Below are positions 36,639 through 49,200 of a stretch of DNA of 64,000 bases, piece after piece. The translations under genes were made by a program, and so were the position numbers. Source of the DNA: Gigaspora margarita (Eukaryota > Glomeromycota > Glomeromycetes > Diversisporales > Gigasporaceae); contig WTPW01000014.1 of assembly GCA_009809945.1 (NCBI GenBank), forward strand, positions 340,732 through 404,731, written 5' to 3'. The number at the start of each line of letters is the position of its first letter. Position 1 is the stretch's first letter. Below the pieces are notes generated by a model. That model was not told the DNA's origin. It did no database searches and saw only the letters and a program-made list of their open reading frames with translations.

Positions 36639-37360
36639 TATGAGTTATTTAATAAAACCGGATTTATCGAATTTAATAAACAGAAAAATCGAATACCAAG
36701 AACGTAGCCATACAGAGTGTATGGTTTACTGCCATCTAGAATGGCAAGTTCGCAAATCTTGCATTTAATTTGCTGGCGTAGTATACTGCTACTGTGTATG
36801 AGCATACCGGATTTGGTATTCGTGTTACCCTGAAGTATGTAATATCATATGAACGAGAATACATAAACTATTCTCTATCGCTATTAACAGATTGCCTTAA
36901 TTTAAAATGCATTTATTTCGATTTATTTAGATACTAGAATTCGATTTTGGCCAAAGTTTAGGCCGCATTTATCAATAATAATAACTAATTATGTTATAGT
37001 AAAATTGGCGCCTGGCAATTTTATTTAGCGCGTGGATTATTGGATTATTAACAAAATTTATTAATTTTGATCCCTTCCGTCCGGATCTGCTGAATTTTGG
37101 TTGCACAACCAAATTATTCCGATTTACGACATTCAAGCTACCCTAAGCACAGACATTTGGACGTTCTAACTACTAGTTTATTACAACCGTGAAACCCATT
37201 TTTTTTTAAATTCAGGTTGATTCGGTTTTACGAGTTTATTAAAATCGCAAAACCGCATTACCCGGGTTTATTTAAACTCAGGTTAAACCGGTTTAAGTTG
37301 AAGTTGAAAAATTAAATCCGAATTGTAAAAATAAAACCGTTTCCAAACTCTTGTACGTAC

Positions 37361-38207
37361 AATTTTATTATAAATAAAAAAATTCAAATTTAACTAGGTT
37401 TTGGTTTTGTTACACTAAGGTCAAATATAGCATGATAAGTACTTCAAATTTACGTTTTTTAATGCGTAATATGAGGAATTTAATCAAAAACATGACAATG
37501 GTGCATCAAAGACATCATTTTTGTATTACAATAACTAAACATTAAATACCCTCTGCTACGCTCCGGATGTTAAACTATTCATAAGTAATAATTTTCTTAT
37601 ATATACATACAAAAACAAATCGATTAACTTCATAATCTACGAGATTCTTTTACAACCTTTCTGCTCGTCTGCTTTTTAATGATGTAGTCTCATCTCACTA
37701 GATCAATACAGAAGTCTTCAGCTTGGTAACTTTTTTAAATTACTTATTTTTACATTTTTTGAATATTTTTTTTAGGCGGGTGGCACGGTTATGAAGGCAA
37801 TTTTTAACGCTTCTGGGCTTTTATTGCATAGTTTAATTTTTTTTTTTTAAACTAGTAGTTCAATATTTTTTTTGGTGCGTTGTATACTCGTCAATTTATT
37901 CAATTGTGTTAATAAATTCGTATTTTGGTATTGAAAATAAAGTCTCGATTGTTTATATTCATAAAGATATTTCACACTTACTATAGGGTGAAAATTTGGA
38001 TATGTCGATGTCGAGGAAACTGAAACTTTGCCTGTAACTGATTGTACGTTTTTATGTTTAATTTAGGAAGTTTGCATCATCTTTGGGGTGATGAGCTTGT
38101 GATCAAACATAATTATATTAGCAATAATTAATACTTTTTTAAAAAAAATAAGATAAAAAAATAACAAATTAAAAATAAAAATAAATAAAAAATATAATAA
38201 ATAAAGG
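37361..38207. other. Left flank of the large element
   Basis: AT-rich sequence without a recognisable gene. It ends in an A-rich tract (38140-38207), which served as the target of the 18.6-kb element. The matching A-rich tract continues at 56787. Confidence 0.5.
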
Positions 38208-38343
38208 GAACTGTTATTGCCACCCCCTATTTTGTTAATGCCACCCCATCCGGCCTCCGACCCAACTTCCGGCCCAACTTCTGGCCTAAGTCATGTGACC
38301 CAAGCCACAAAACAAGGTCACATGACCAAAAAAATGTCTAAAG

Positions 38344-39161
38344 TAGGGTGTCCAGGATTATGCGATGCGATAGGGCAAATTATGCGTGCGATCGAGGTCA
38401 AATTATGCGATGAGTGCGAAATAAATTTAAAATTATGCGGTTAATTATGCGATATTAAAACCTCTCTAAAATATTTATTTATTTATTAAAATTCAAAACA
38501 TTTAACATTCTAAGTGAATTTTCTGGCAATGCATGTCTATTATCTGCTAAAATTTGGTTATATGCCGAAAAGCTACGTTTTACATCTACTTCTGAAACTG
38601 GCAACCAAATATACACTAATGCAATTTTGCTAAGATTTGGTATTATGCCAATACTTGTCTAAATTAAAATCTTCACTGAATGTTTTTGATGCCAAATGAC
38701 TATCAACAATAGATTTTTTTCGTGAGCAACAGGTTTGATAAAATCGACAAAAAAGTTTCCCTCCGTTTGCATAAAAATCAGTCTTATATGAAGAGTTCTT
38801 AACAAGACGTTCTGTAGCCATGACCATATAAACTTTTTCTTTTTTTTTTTTTAATCAAAGCTTCTGGTTTTGTTATTAATAAATATGAACAGTAACAAAC
38901 GGTAAAAGCATTTTTTATTTTATTATAAAAATGTCCCATTAAAAAAATTTTCAAAATTATAAAAACGCCCCATTGAAAAAAAATTTTCAAAAAATCAATT
39001 TTTCTAAAGAGAGACTAGTATCGTTGTTATATTTATAATCATAAATCTACCAATCATATTTAAGCTACGTGATCTGAGTGCGTTTTTTGCGTAGCATATG
39101 CGATGCGAAAAATCGGTAAATTATGCGCATATTATGCTTTCGCATAATCCTGGACACCCTA
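38344..39161 (-). pseudogene. Internally deleted hAT transposon keeping BED-like finger and hATC
   Basis: The TIRs tagggtgtccaggattatgc and its inverse are flanked by gtctaaag at 38336-38343 and 39162-39169. Subterminal attatgcg motifs recur at both ends. On the minus strand 38630-38827 encodes a BED-like zinc finger segment (GGKLFCRFYQTCC, then DSHLASKTF). Immediately after it, in another frame, 38479-38611 encodes the C-terminal dimerisation region (WLPVSEVDVKRSFSAYNQ, then RHALPENSLRMLN) with its stop. Everything between, including the catalytic core, is gone. It inserted into the left TIR of the large element, so it is younger than that element. Confidence 0.9.
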
Positions 39162-39229
39162 GTCTAAAGCTAATTAGTAACACAAATTTGTGGTGCATAG
39201 TTTGTGTAACCTTATTATCCAATCAAATT

Positions 39230-40870
39230 ATAGTGCCAGAATCATAAGATTTTAAAGAATTTTATTAACAAAATTCTATAAAATCTTATAATTCACAAAA
39301 TTTACTAGTTAAACCTAAAATTATGAACTAATAAACTTGTTCAGTATCTAAAAATACATCAAATCGGCATATTTGTTTTTATTTTACTTGAAATTTGGAG
39401 AATAGATGCATAATTTTGGATTTTTGATCATAAAAGTCAAATTTACCATCTTTTCTCCAAATTTCAAGTAAAATAAAAATATTTATGCCAATTTGGTGTA
39501 TTTTTAGATGCTGAACAAGTTTACTTAGTGCATAAAGTCAGAATTATTAGTAAAATTTTGTTAATTATAAAATTTTACAGAATTTTATTAATAAAATTCT
39601 ATAAAATCTTATTATTCACAAAATTTTACTAGTTAATTCTAACTTTATGCACCAAGTAAACTTGTTTCTCATCTAAAAATACACCAAATTGGCATAAATA
39701 TTTTTAGTTTACTTGAAATTTGGAGAAAAGATGGTAAATTTGACTTTTATGATCAAAATCCAAAATTATGCATCTATTCTCCAAATCTTAGTAAAATAAA
39801 AACAATTCTGCCATTTTGATATATTTTTAGTTACTCTACAAGTTTATTTAGAGCATAAAGTTAGAATTAATTAGCAAAATTTTGTGAATAATAAGATTTT
39901 ATAGAATTTTATTAATAAAATTCTATAAAATCTTATGGTAACAAACTTTTAATAGTTAATTCTAACTTTATGCACTAAGCAAACTTATTTAGCATCTAAA
40001 AATGCATCAAAATGGCAGAATTGTTTTTATTTTACTTGAAATTTGGAGAAAGGTGCTTAAATTTGACTTTTTGATCAAAAAAATCCAAAATTATGCATCT
40101 ATTCTCCAAATTTCAAGTAAAATAAAAATAAACATGCTGTTTGATATATTTTTATATTCTGGACAAGTTTATTTAGAGCATAATTTTAGGGATAATTAAT
40201 AAAATTTTTGAATAATAAGTTTTTATAGAATTTTATTAATAAAATTCTATAAAATCTTATTATTCACACAATTTTATTAATTAAACCTAAAATTATGCAC
40301 TAAGTAAACTTGTTCATCATCTAAAAATACACCAAATTGGTATGTTTATTTTTATTTTACTTGAAATTTGGAGAATAGATGCATAATTTTGAATTTTTGA
40401 TTAAAAAAGTCAAATTTAACCATCTTTTCTCCAAATTTCAAGTGAAATGAAAATAATTATGCTAATTTGGTGTATTTTTAGTACTAAATAAGTTTACTTA
40501 GTGTATAAAGTCAGAATTATTTAGTAAACTTTGTTAATTATAAGATTTTACAGAATTTTATTAATAAAATTCTATAAAATCTTATTATCACAAAATTTTG
40601 CTAATTAATTCTAACTTTATGCACTAAGTAAACTTGAGAGCATCAAAAAATACATCAAAACAGCAGAATTGTTTTTACTTTACTTAAGATTTGGAGAATA
40701 GATGCATAATTTTAAATTTTTGATCAAAAAGTCAAATTTAAGCATCTTTTCTCCAAATTTCAAGTAAAATCAAAATAATTAAGCCAATTTGGTGTATTTT
40801 TAGATGCTAAACAAGTTTACTTAGTGCTTAAAGTCAAAATTACTTAGTAAAATTTTGTTAATCGTAACAG
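39230..40870. repeat. Left array of alternating palindromes
   Basis: About five units of 310-325 bp. Each unit is a 200-bp palindrome (tgcactaagtaaacttgttc at one edge, its inverse at the other) followed by a palindrome of about 120 bp centred on attttattaataaaat. Centres of the second type fall near 39281, 39590, 39914, 40240 and 40563. Within the large element it lies directly inside the left TIR. The ORF at 40002-40199 is incidental. Confidence 0.9.
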
Positions 40871-41534
40871 TCACATGATTTGTCACATCAAAATTTTTAT
40901 CATATGATTTTCATAAGTTACACAAATTGATAAAATTCATTTTTAAAATTTTAATTAAAATCTTATTTGAAGTATACTATACACTTTAATACAAAATTAT
41001 TCTTGAGGTTTCAACGAATCAAATGAAATAAAAAATATAAAAAATAAACTTTTTGTAATAAAATACTAAGTTTTCGAATATAGGCATTTATTTTATATAT
41101 TGTTGCAAGATTCTTTTCAAGCAAACAAGTTTTTCACATAAAAAGTACTTTACTAGGTGCATTAGAGTGAGAACTTTGGGCAAAATTCATCTTTGAAATG
41201 CAGGTGCATTATAAGCATAATGGAGAAAATTAGAAAAACCATTTTACAGTAAGTAGATCACATATTAATTCGGGTTCTGCATTGGTTCAGTCTTTTTGGT
41301 TTATTTTTACTTGCAAAAAGTTCTTTTAAATACAACTGCTAATTTGTGCATTGAATATTTTCTTAGATATGATGTGTACTCTGAAGATAGATCGATGATA
41401 TAGTTGAATAATCAATTGTATTATTGTTCCGGGGATGAGAAATACTGTATATACGTATGTACAATTTTATTTTTTTAATTTTTTGGTTTTAATTTATTTT
41501 ATTGTTACACCTAAATCATTTTCTCAGCATTACT
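40871..41534. other. Spacer inside the large element
   Basis: AT-rich. It begins with ttaatcgtaacagtcacatgat, which has a distant inverted counterpart (caaatcatgtgactgg) at 55806-55822. The TIR homology may therefore extend, in weaker form, past the palindrome arrays. No gene was seen. Confidence 0.4.
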
Positions 41535-42826
41535 CTAGCAGTGAGTATAAAGAACATTTATTTATAGATTGAATTAAGAACAGCAAAACAGGAAGATAAA
41601 TACTTACCATTATGTTCAATTATTTCATTCACACTAATTTAGTCGGTAAGAATAATGAACATCAAAAACAGCAAAGCAAGCTCACAAAACAAAATCATAA
41701 CTACTTACTTTCCATCACATCCAAATCATTTTATAGCACTTTGCAAAAAGATGTGACTCGATAATTTTTTTAATGATGATAGCTGAGATTCTAGATTGTC
41801 TGTTATGTTTGGTTATATTGATGTTTCTTTGAAATCAGTTTAATTCTTAAAATCTCAAACAATATATAAAACCTCTGATTTTCTCACGACATTGTGATTT
41901 GCAAAGATCGCATTTTTTTGCAAAGCACAATAATCGCATTAATCTAGTGGTGAGTATAAAGAATATTTATTAATAATTTGATTAAAACCAATTTCACAAA
42001 ACAAGATCATAAATACTTACTTTCCATTATAGCATTACATCCAAATCATTTCAATTGTAGTGAGTATAAAGGACATTTATTAATGAGATTGATTAAGAGC
42101 AAAAACAAATTCAGAAAACAAATTCACGAATATTTACTTACAATTCATATGAATCTAGTGGTGAGAATAAAGAAGTTGGAAAAGATAAAATAAAATCCTT
42201 CGAATATCATAAGAAAGCTGCAGATATGAGTTATGATGATAGAATATTTAGAGTCAGTGTTTGTTATTTTTATGGAATTGGAATCGAAACAAATTATCAG
42301 GAAGTATTCAAATATTAAATGAAATCTGCAAATATGGTCTTAATATTGTACATAAATTCTGGGACATCTGGCAAAAATTTACTAGCTGAATATTTACTGA
42401 TTCGATAAGTTTTGTGATTATTACTGAAATCACAAACTTATCAAATTAGCAAATATTCAGCTGGTAAATTTTTTGCCAGATGTCCCAGAATTTATACAAA
42501 AACTGTAACAGGTAGAGCTAAAATGTCAAGACAAGTTTACAATTCATTCAATTGTAGTAAGTATAAAGAACATTTATTAATGTGATTAATTAAGAGCAAA
42601 AACAAATTCAGAAAACAAATTCATGAATATTTACTTACAATTATGTCCAAATCATTCCATTAATATGAAACTAGCCAGTGAGGATAAAGAAGTTGGAAAA
42701 AATAAAATAGAATCCTTTGAAAATCATAAAAAAGCTGCAAATATGGGTTATGATGATGGAATATTTAGAGTTGGTATTTGTTATTTTTATGAATTGGAGC
42801 TGAAACAAATTATCAGGAAGTATTCA

Positions 42827-43813
42827 TAGTGCTTGGATCCGGATACTAAACCAGATATCCGGATAGATATCCTATTTCATTTTTTCTAATCCGAATTTAT
42901 ATCCGGATATGTGCTAGTTATCCAGTTTATAATCCAGATTGTATCCGAATTTACAGCTATTACTATAAATTCTGGGATGCTAAAAATTTTCTCGAATTTT
43001 TTCTGTTTCATCTGGTAAATTACCTAACTCATCAGAAACTACATTGCTGTCTCCAGACTGAAAGTTCAAAAATAGCGATGTAGTTTCCGGAGAGTTAGAT
43101 AATTTAATGGACAAAACAGAAAAGATTCAGGAAATGAGAAAATTTTTAGGTATCCAAGAATTTATGATAAAAGCTGTAATTTTAAATTTTTTTTTTTTTA
43201 TTAAATAATGCCGGTCAGAATTGAAAAGCTTGACATGTTGACCAGATTCAAATTATGTTATTCAACGTGTCGAAAATTTTAAATCTTACTAATGTGATCT
43301 ATGAGTAATAAATTTTTATATGAGTAACACTGGATACTCCATATACTATATGAATCAAATTAATACCTGGATCCAGATATCTAATTGTATATCCGGATAG
43401 ATATCCTGCTTTACAGTTATTATTATAAATTCTTGGACACCTAAAAATTTTCTAGTTTCCCTGAAACTTTTCTGTTTTGTCCAGCAAATTACCTAACTCT
43501 CTGGAAACTGCATCACTATTTTTGAACCTTCAGCCTGGAGACAGTGATGTAGTTTCTGGTGAGATAGGTAATTTAACGGACAAAACAGAAAAGATTTCAG
43601 GAAATGATAAATTTTAGATGTACCAGTACCATGTTAAATTTCTCTGATTGGCTGATGTTGATTAGCATATAACTGATAATATCTGGATAAAAAATCAGAT
43701 TTATAACAGCTAAAATAAAAATCCAGATTTATTATCCGCTTTACAAAAATAAAATCTGTTTTCCTTTTTATATCTGGATACATCCAGATTTTGTAATCCG
43801 GATCCAAGCACTA
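42827..43813. mobile_element. hAT MITE in Sel1 unit 2, perfect TIR and TSD
   Basis: Perfect 18-bp TIRs tagtgcttggatccggat are flanked by agtattca at 42819-42826 and 43814-43821. Subterminal atccggata motifs are iterated at both ends. It contains a TA MITE at 42954-43176 and a truncated relative from 43414 to about 43627. Confidence 0.92.
42954..43176. mobile_element. TA MITE of the CAGCT...ATAAATTCT family
   Basis: A hairpin with ends cagctattactataaattc and, inverted, cagcttttatcataaattct, flanked by TA. Inner arms carry taattt(a)acctaactc and gagttagataattta. A second member, truncated at its right end, starts at 43414. Other relatives are at 55147-55310 and within the Sel1 units. Confidence 0.8.
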
Positions 43814-45404
43814 AGTATTCAAATATTATATGAAATCTGCAAATATGGTCATTAATGTTGTATATAAATTCTGGGACATCTGGCAAAAATTTACCAGCTG
43901 AATATTTACTGATTCGATAAGTTTAGTGATCATTACCGAAATCATGAACTTATCGAATTAGCAAATATTCAGCTAGTAAATTTTTTGCCAGATGTCCCAG
44001 AATTTATGCAAAAACTGTAACAGGTAGAGCTAAAACATCAAGACAAGTTCACAATTCATTCAATTGTAGTGAGTATAAAGGACATTTTTAATGCAATTAA
44101 TTAAGAGCAGAAACAAATTCAGAAAACAAATTCATGAATATTTACTTACAATTACCAGTTACATCCAAATCATTCCATTCATATGAATCTAGCTGGTAAG
44201 AATAAAGAAGTTGGAAAATGAAATAAAATCCTTCGAATATCATAAAAAAGCTGCAGATACGGGTTATGATGATGGAATATTTAGAGTTAGTGTTTGTTAT
44301 TTTTATGGAATTGGAGCCAAAACAAATTATCAGGAAGTATTCAAATATTATATGAAAACTGCAAATATGGTCATTAATGTTGTATATAAATTCTGGAACA
44401 TCTAGCAAAAATTTACCAGTCGAATATTTACTAATTCAATAAGTTTAGTGATTATTACTGAAATCACAAACTTGTCGAATTAGCAAATATTCGGCTAGTA
44501 AATTTTTTGCCAGATGTTCCAGAATTTATGCAAAAACTGTAACAGGTAGAGCTAAAACATCAAGACAAGTTCACAATTCATTCAATTATAGTAAGTATAA
44601 AGGACATTTATTAATGCGATTAATTAATGAGCAGAAACAAATTCAGAAAACAAATTTATGAATATTTACTTACAATTACTAGTTATGTCCAAATCATTCC
44701 ATTCATATGAATCTAGCCGGTGAGGATAAAGAAGTTAGAAACAATGAAATAGAAACCTTCGAATATCATAAAAAAGCTGCAGATATGGGTTATAATAATG
44801 GAATATTTAAAGTTGGTATTTGTTATTTTTATGGAATTGGAGCTGAAACAAATTATCAGGAAGTATTCAAATATTATATGAAATCTGAAAATATGGTCAT
44901 TAATGTTGTACATAAATTCTGGAACATCTGGCAAAAATTTACTAGCTGAATATTTACTGATTCGATAAGTTTAGTGATCATTGCCAAAATTACGAACTTA
45001 TCGAATTAGCAAATATTCAGCTGGTAAATTTTTTGCCAGATGTCCCAGAATTTATCAAAAACTGTAACTGGTAGAGCTAAAACGTCAAGACAAGCTTATG
45101 ATTCATTCAATTGTAGTAAGTATAAAGGATATTTATTAATGCGATTAATTAAGAGCAGAAACAAAATTCTGAAAACAAATTCAATATTTATTTACAATTA
45201 CATCCAAATCATTCCATTTATATGAATTTAGCCAGTGAGGATAAAGAAGTTGGAAAAAATGAAATAGAATCCTTCGAATATTATAAAAAGCTGTAGATAT
45301 AGGTTATGATAATGGAATATTTAGAGTCGGTATTTGATATTTTTATGGAATTGGAGCTGAAACAAATTAACAGGAAGTATTCAAATATTAAAAAATTTTT
45401 GAAG

Positions 45405-45540
45405 CATTGTTTTTGATGTATAGGTGTTTGCATTTTATCGCTCCTAAAGAACTAAAGACAATCCTTAATGATCCTTTGGTATCAGGTATTGTTACCCTGT
45501 TCTTTCGTCCCTGCTCCATCATGATCCAATCGCCTTAATT
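45405..45540. repeat. Left arm of an internal inverted repeat
   Basis: About 130 bp (cattgtttttgatgtatagg ... ccaatcgcctt) is repeated in inverse at 53936-54066, where nine bases or so are ambiguous. The pair brackets 8.4 kb holding the transposase-like relic, so these may be the TIRs of an element nested in the 18.6-kb one. Flanks show no duplication (ttttgaag versus aaacttat), so this is unproven. Confidence 0.55.
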
Positions 45541-46256
45541 TGATCTTCCTTAAGCCTTAAACCATCCTACTACAATGATTGTTCATCCCTTCCTGATTTA
45601 TAGCCACTATATGCACTCAACTAAGAAGTCTAGTTTACATGTCCTTTAAGTATATGACAAATTACTCATAATAATTCCAGGCTTTCACTTATTGTCAACA
45701 ATCTGCTAGCCTGATGAAGTAGTGATAATGGATATAGAGATTAATAATTTGGGTGTAAGACTTAAATTAGATAGAGGTGTGAGGGTAAAAGTTTAATTGG
45801 TATTGATAGGAATAAAGTACAAATAGCAGAAGGAAGTTAATCCGAGAAGAGGTATTGTAATTAGTAATTATGTATTAAAGACTAATATATTTACCCTACT
45901 TGTATCTTCAGGCAATGTCTGAGTAAATTTCTTTTTTATAATAAAGTTTTCTGAGTGAATTCTTTATATATTGTATTGGCTGAATTATTTTATATTGTTT
46001 TTATTGATTTGTTTTATTGAAGTTACAATTTATTGATATATTGATTTATTATTTGATATATTATTTGTTACCTATTTCTTCTTTTATTTATTATAAACCT
46101 GCACTATTTTCTTTACCCCAAACTATCTAATATTTCTCCAATCTAATTTTTATTTAAAACCCATCCTAATTACCAGAAGCTTAAACCAGCAGGTCTTGAT
46201 GCTCTTCTTTTGATAGTAATACCAATATTACAGTCAAATAATAACCCACTAATCAG
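45541..46256. other. Upstream region of the transposase-like relic
   Basis: No coding sequence. From 45925 a stretch with ataataaagttttctgagtg and later cttttgatagtaatacc resembles 34078-34340. It might be the 3' part of an old retroelement terminal repeat or simply a shared regulatory and polyadenylation segment. I cannot define an element. Confidence 0.35.
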
Positions 46257-49200
46257 ATGGAAGACACTAATTATAATGAGAGTTATTCTGATTCGACAGT
46301 GAATATGTAACTAAAATAGAAAACTTTCCTATTCTTAACTTTGATATTGATACATATCAAGATGTTAAAAAAAAATTTTGTAGCAAAATAGTGATAATGA
46401 AAATGAAGATTATGATTTTAATAATACAACAGAAGAAAATATATCATCTGAATTTGATGAAAACATTAAAGAAATTTTATTAGATCAATCTATAACAAAC
46501 TAAATACACACCTTGTGTTATTATAGATAATGACAATAATGAAAGAAGAATACAACAATATAACAGAATTGATGAAGGAGGTTCTAATTGGCCTCTTGCT
46601 CAACTTAAAGGCACTTTGGAAGTTGATCATAATAATATTATACAATGGAATGAAAAGCTAGATAAACTTGGTATTTGTTATCAACATTTTCTTTTTGATC
46701 TAAATCAACTACATCATAAAAATATTCAATTATTAGGAACAGACCAAAGTATTCTTCATCATGCACAGTGCATATTTTGTAATAAGTATAAAACATTCTT
46801 TATGCATAGTCAGGGATGTTCTAAGCATTCATGAACAGTATGTGGACACAATATTAGAGTTCCATGCTTAGGATTATGAATATGTGATGCATTATAGCCT
46901 TGTCTTTTAATTTCTATTCAATCAACAAATAATACACGACCCTTATATATTTGCTCAGAGTGTTTTGAAACTAATGATGGCCATTTACATCAAAGATTAG
47001 GTCAGGGGGTTTCAAATTTTGGTTGCAATAATAAGCATGAAGATTTGTTAGCAATTTTAAAAAAATTTGGAAATTGGATTCAATTAGTAGCAAAATCAGA
47101 TAATAAATTACAAAAACAGCAACTTATTTGGTCATTATTGTCAGCGATTAAAACATTAAAATTAGGTTTGCCAAAAGATTTGATTTATAGTCCTTTTGAT
47201 AACCAAGTTCTACCAACTTTATTAATAATTCAAATAGCATTTAAATTAGCAAAAATAGATTTAAGTGATAAAGCAAAAGTAGCATTTTTAAAAGAAAAGG
47301 ATTGTGCACACTTTGGAAATCTTCTTGGAGAATCCTTGTAGCAATTTTGTATAGTGCTTAAAAACAATTTACCAACTTTAGAAAATCCACAATCTCTTGA
47401 ACAATATACTGCAGCATTGCCTCGAACTCTATAGGTTTTTTAGTAGTCTTATTACAGTTTTTTTTAAAAAAAAATATGAAATTGCAGAAATACAAAGAAA
47501 ATCTTGTGGATTACTATCAATTCTATTAGATTTAACAGTAGTTAACAAAATTACAATTTTTTTAGTATCAATTATAATAGGAATTGCTTTTTATAGATAG
47601 AAAATTTGGTTACCTTATGTTTTGGGTTCACTTTGTAGACGTTCACAAATAATTTCAAAACTTTATAAAATTCTTCATTCAGCACATATTATTTCTTACA
47701 ATTGGGATCATGAAGTTCGTACAGAAAGATAGCGTATGGAATCATCTAATCCTGCTAACAGACTTGAAATTGGAAATAATATCTACAATTTGTTAGTTAT
47801 TGACAATATTGATATAAAAGAAAAAACATTTATGTATGGAAATATTTATGATACTGCATGAAAAACTGCACATGCTACTCTTCAAATTGTATTTTAGTTT
47901 AAACTTCCTTTAAACTTGCAACCAGCTTTAGTCTTTTTTTCTGAACAATTGAATCAAATTACAATTGGATTATCAACAGTTACAGAAAATCAAAACAAAA
48001 CTTATAATAGAATTTTTGAAGAATTACTTTTAGAAAAAATAAATAATTTGCCGTGGTCTGGTTTTAACCATGGCTTTTTGGTTTAATATGACTAGGACTT
48101 GGCTGATCTAGCTGGGTGGACTTTTCGTGTTAACAATATTTATTTTTTAAAGTCTAGTTTGGATTGTCCTGTACTAGCTAACTTTGGGCCCAGGGTAAAA
48201 ATCTATAGTTTACGGAAGGCTGTAGTGCAGCCCTAGTCTTTATTTTCTTGTATATTGCTTAGTTATTCTTCGTAAATGTGTAATAACATTAAGTAATAAA
48301 TAAATAAATATTGAAGTGGTCCTGGTTATTTAAACCAAAAAAAAGAAAAAATAAATAATTTTGATATTAATGATATTCATTTAAAAGTTATTGAAAATAT
48401 TAAAATTGGATGCAAATTTGATAAGCCAAAAATAATAATTCTAGATCCTGGACCAGCACCAAATTCTAATAAAATGCATATAAAGTATGTGATATGTTTT
48501 TGAATAATATAGTAAATACAGAAAATACCGTAATTGATATTGCATGTGATGAAGCTATTTTTCGAAGACTTAAAAATTATGAAAATGAAAACCTTACTGC
48601 TAATATTATTCTTGGACAATGGCATACTTCAAAAGACATGTGCCAGGTTTTAATTACTGCTTTTTCTGGATATGGACTTTTTAATATAGCAGTATTACTT
48701 GGTGTTCGATATTTGAAAAATTTAGAAAAAGGTTCAGATTATCGTGCAACTTGTACAGTTCTTGAATTAATCTAGGCAGCAGTTGGAATTGCAATTCATC
48801 ATTATCTAAAAGATATCAAAATGACTATTAATGATATTAAAAAAGTTCTAATAATATTTTAAAAGTCTGGTTCAATTATTACCGGTGGGCTGGTTATTGG
48901 AAAGCACATAAAATTGGTATTCGAAAAGGAGATTTTGATTTGCAAATTGCAAGCCTTGCTGCATTTGCACCTCTTTTTTCAGTTACTAGCAAGATTAGAT
49001 ATGCAGAATCAGGTGCTATTTTTTTTAGGAAGATTGCATAAAAACCCTTAACTTCAAAAAAGATTAAATCTAGTATTATCTATTAATATTATACGTGAAG
49101 GACTTTATCTAGCATATAATGAAGTGTTAGAAACATATGGTGTCAAGTTTGTTAAACAAGTAATGACAAGAAAATCTGGGGATGACAAAAACTTATATCA

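Larger units (their letters stand above)
36140..37352. mobile_element. hAT non-autonomous element with nested MITEs
   Basis: The ends are tagaggttggaaccg on the left and cggtttccaaactctt on the right, flanked by octamers gtacgtac at 36132-36139 and 37353-37360. The left duplication lies in a gtac repeat, so its exact register is uncertain. Subterminal aaaccggttt and ccgaataaaaccg motifs recur at both ends, as in hAT elements. It contains the nested elements at 36231-36638 and 36439-36598. ORFs at 36504-36805 are incidental. Confidence 0.75.
41535..45400 (+). pseudogene. Tandem array of Sel1-like repeat units
   Basis: Five units of about 520 bp. Each has a linker (SEYKEHLLMRLIKSKNKFRKQ), a Sel1-like helix pair (KKAADMGYDDGIFRVGICYF, then YGIGAETNYQEVFKYYMKSA) and a long hairpin. 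Cores lie near 42200, 42720, 44236, 44760 and 45275, with a degenerate linker copy from 41535. Sel1 repeats build solenoid scaffolds that often accompany kinases in these fungi. Frames are broken between units and no start is evident, so this is captured gene debris amplified as a block. The hairpins (for example 42351-42505, 43861-44020, 44388-44540 and 44912-45065) start near ataaattctgggacatctgg and end with its inverse; they look like an old TA MITE copied along with each unit. Unit 2 is split by the hAT element at 42827-43813. Confidence 0.75.

Noticed and set aside
36504-36805. Overlapping ORFs on both strands
   Set aside because: They span the boundaries of nested MITEs and have no recognisable product.
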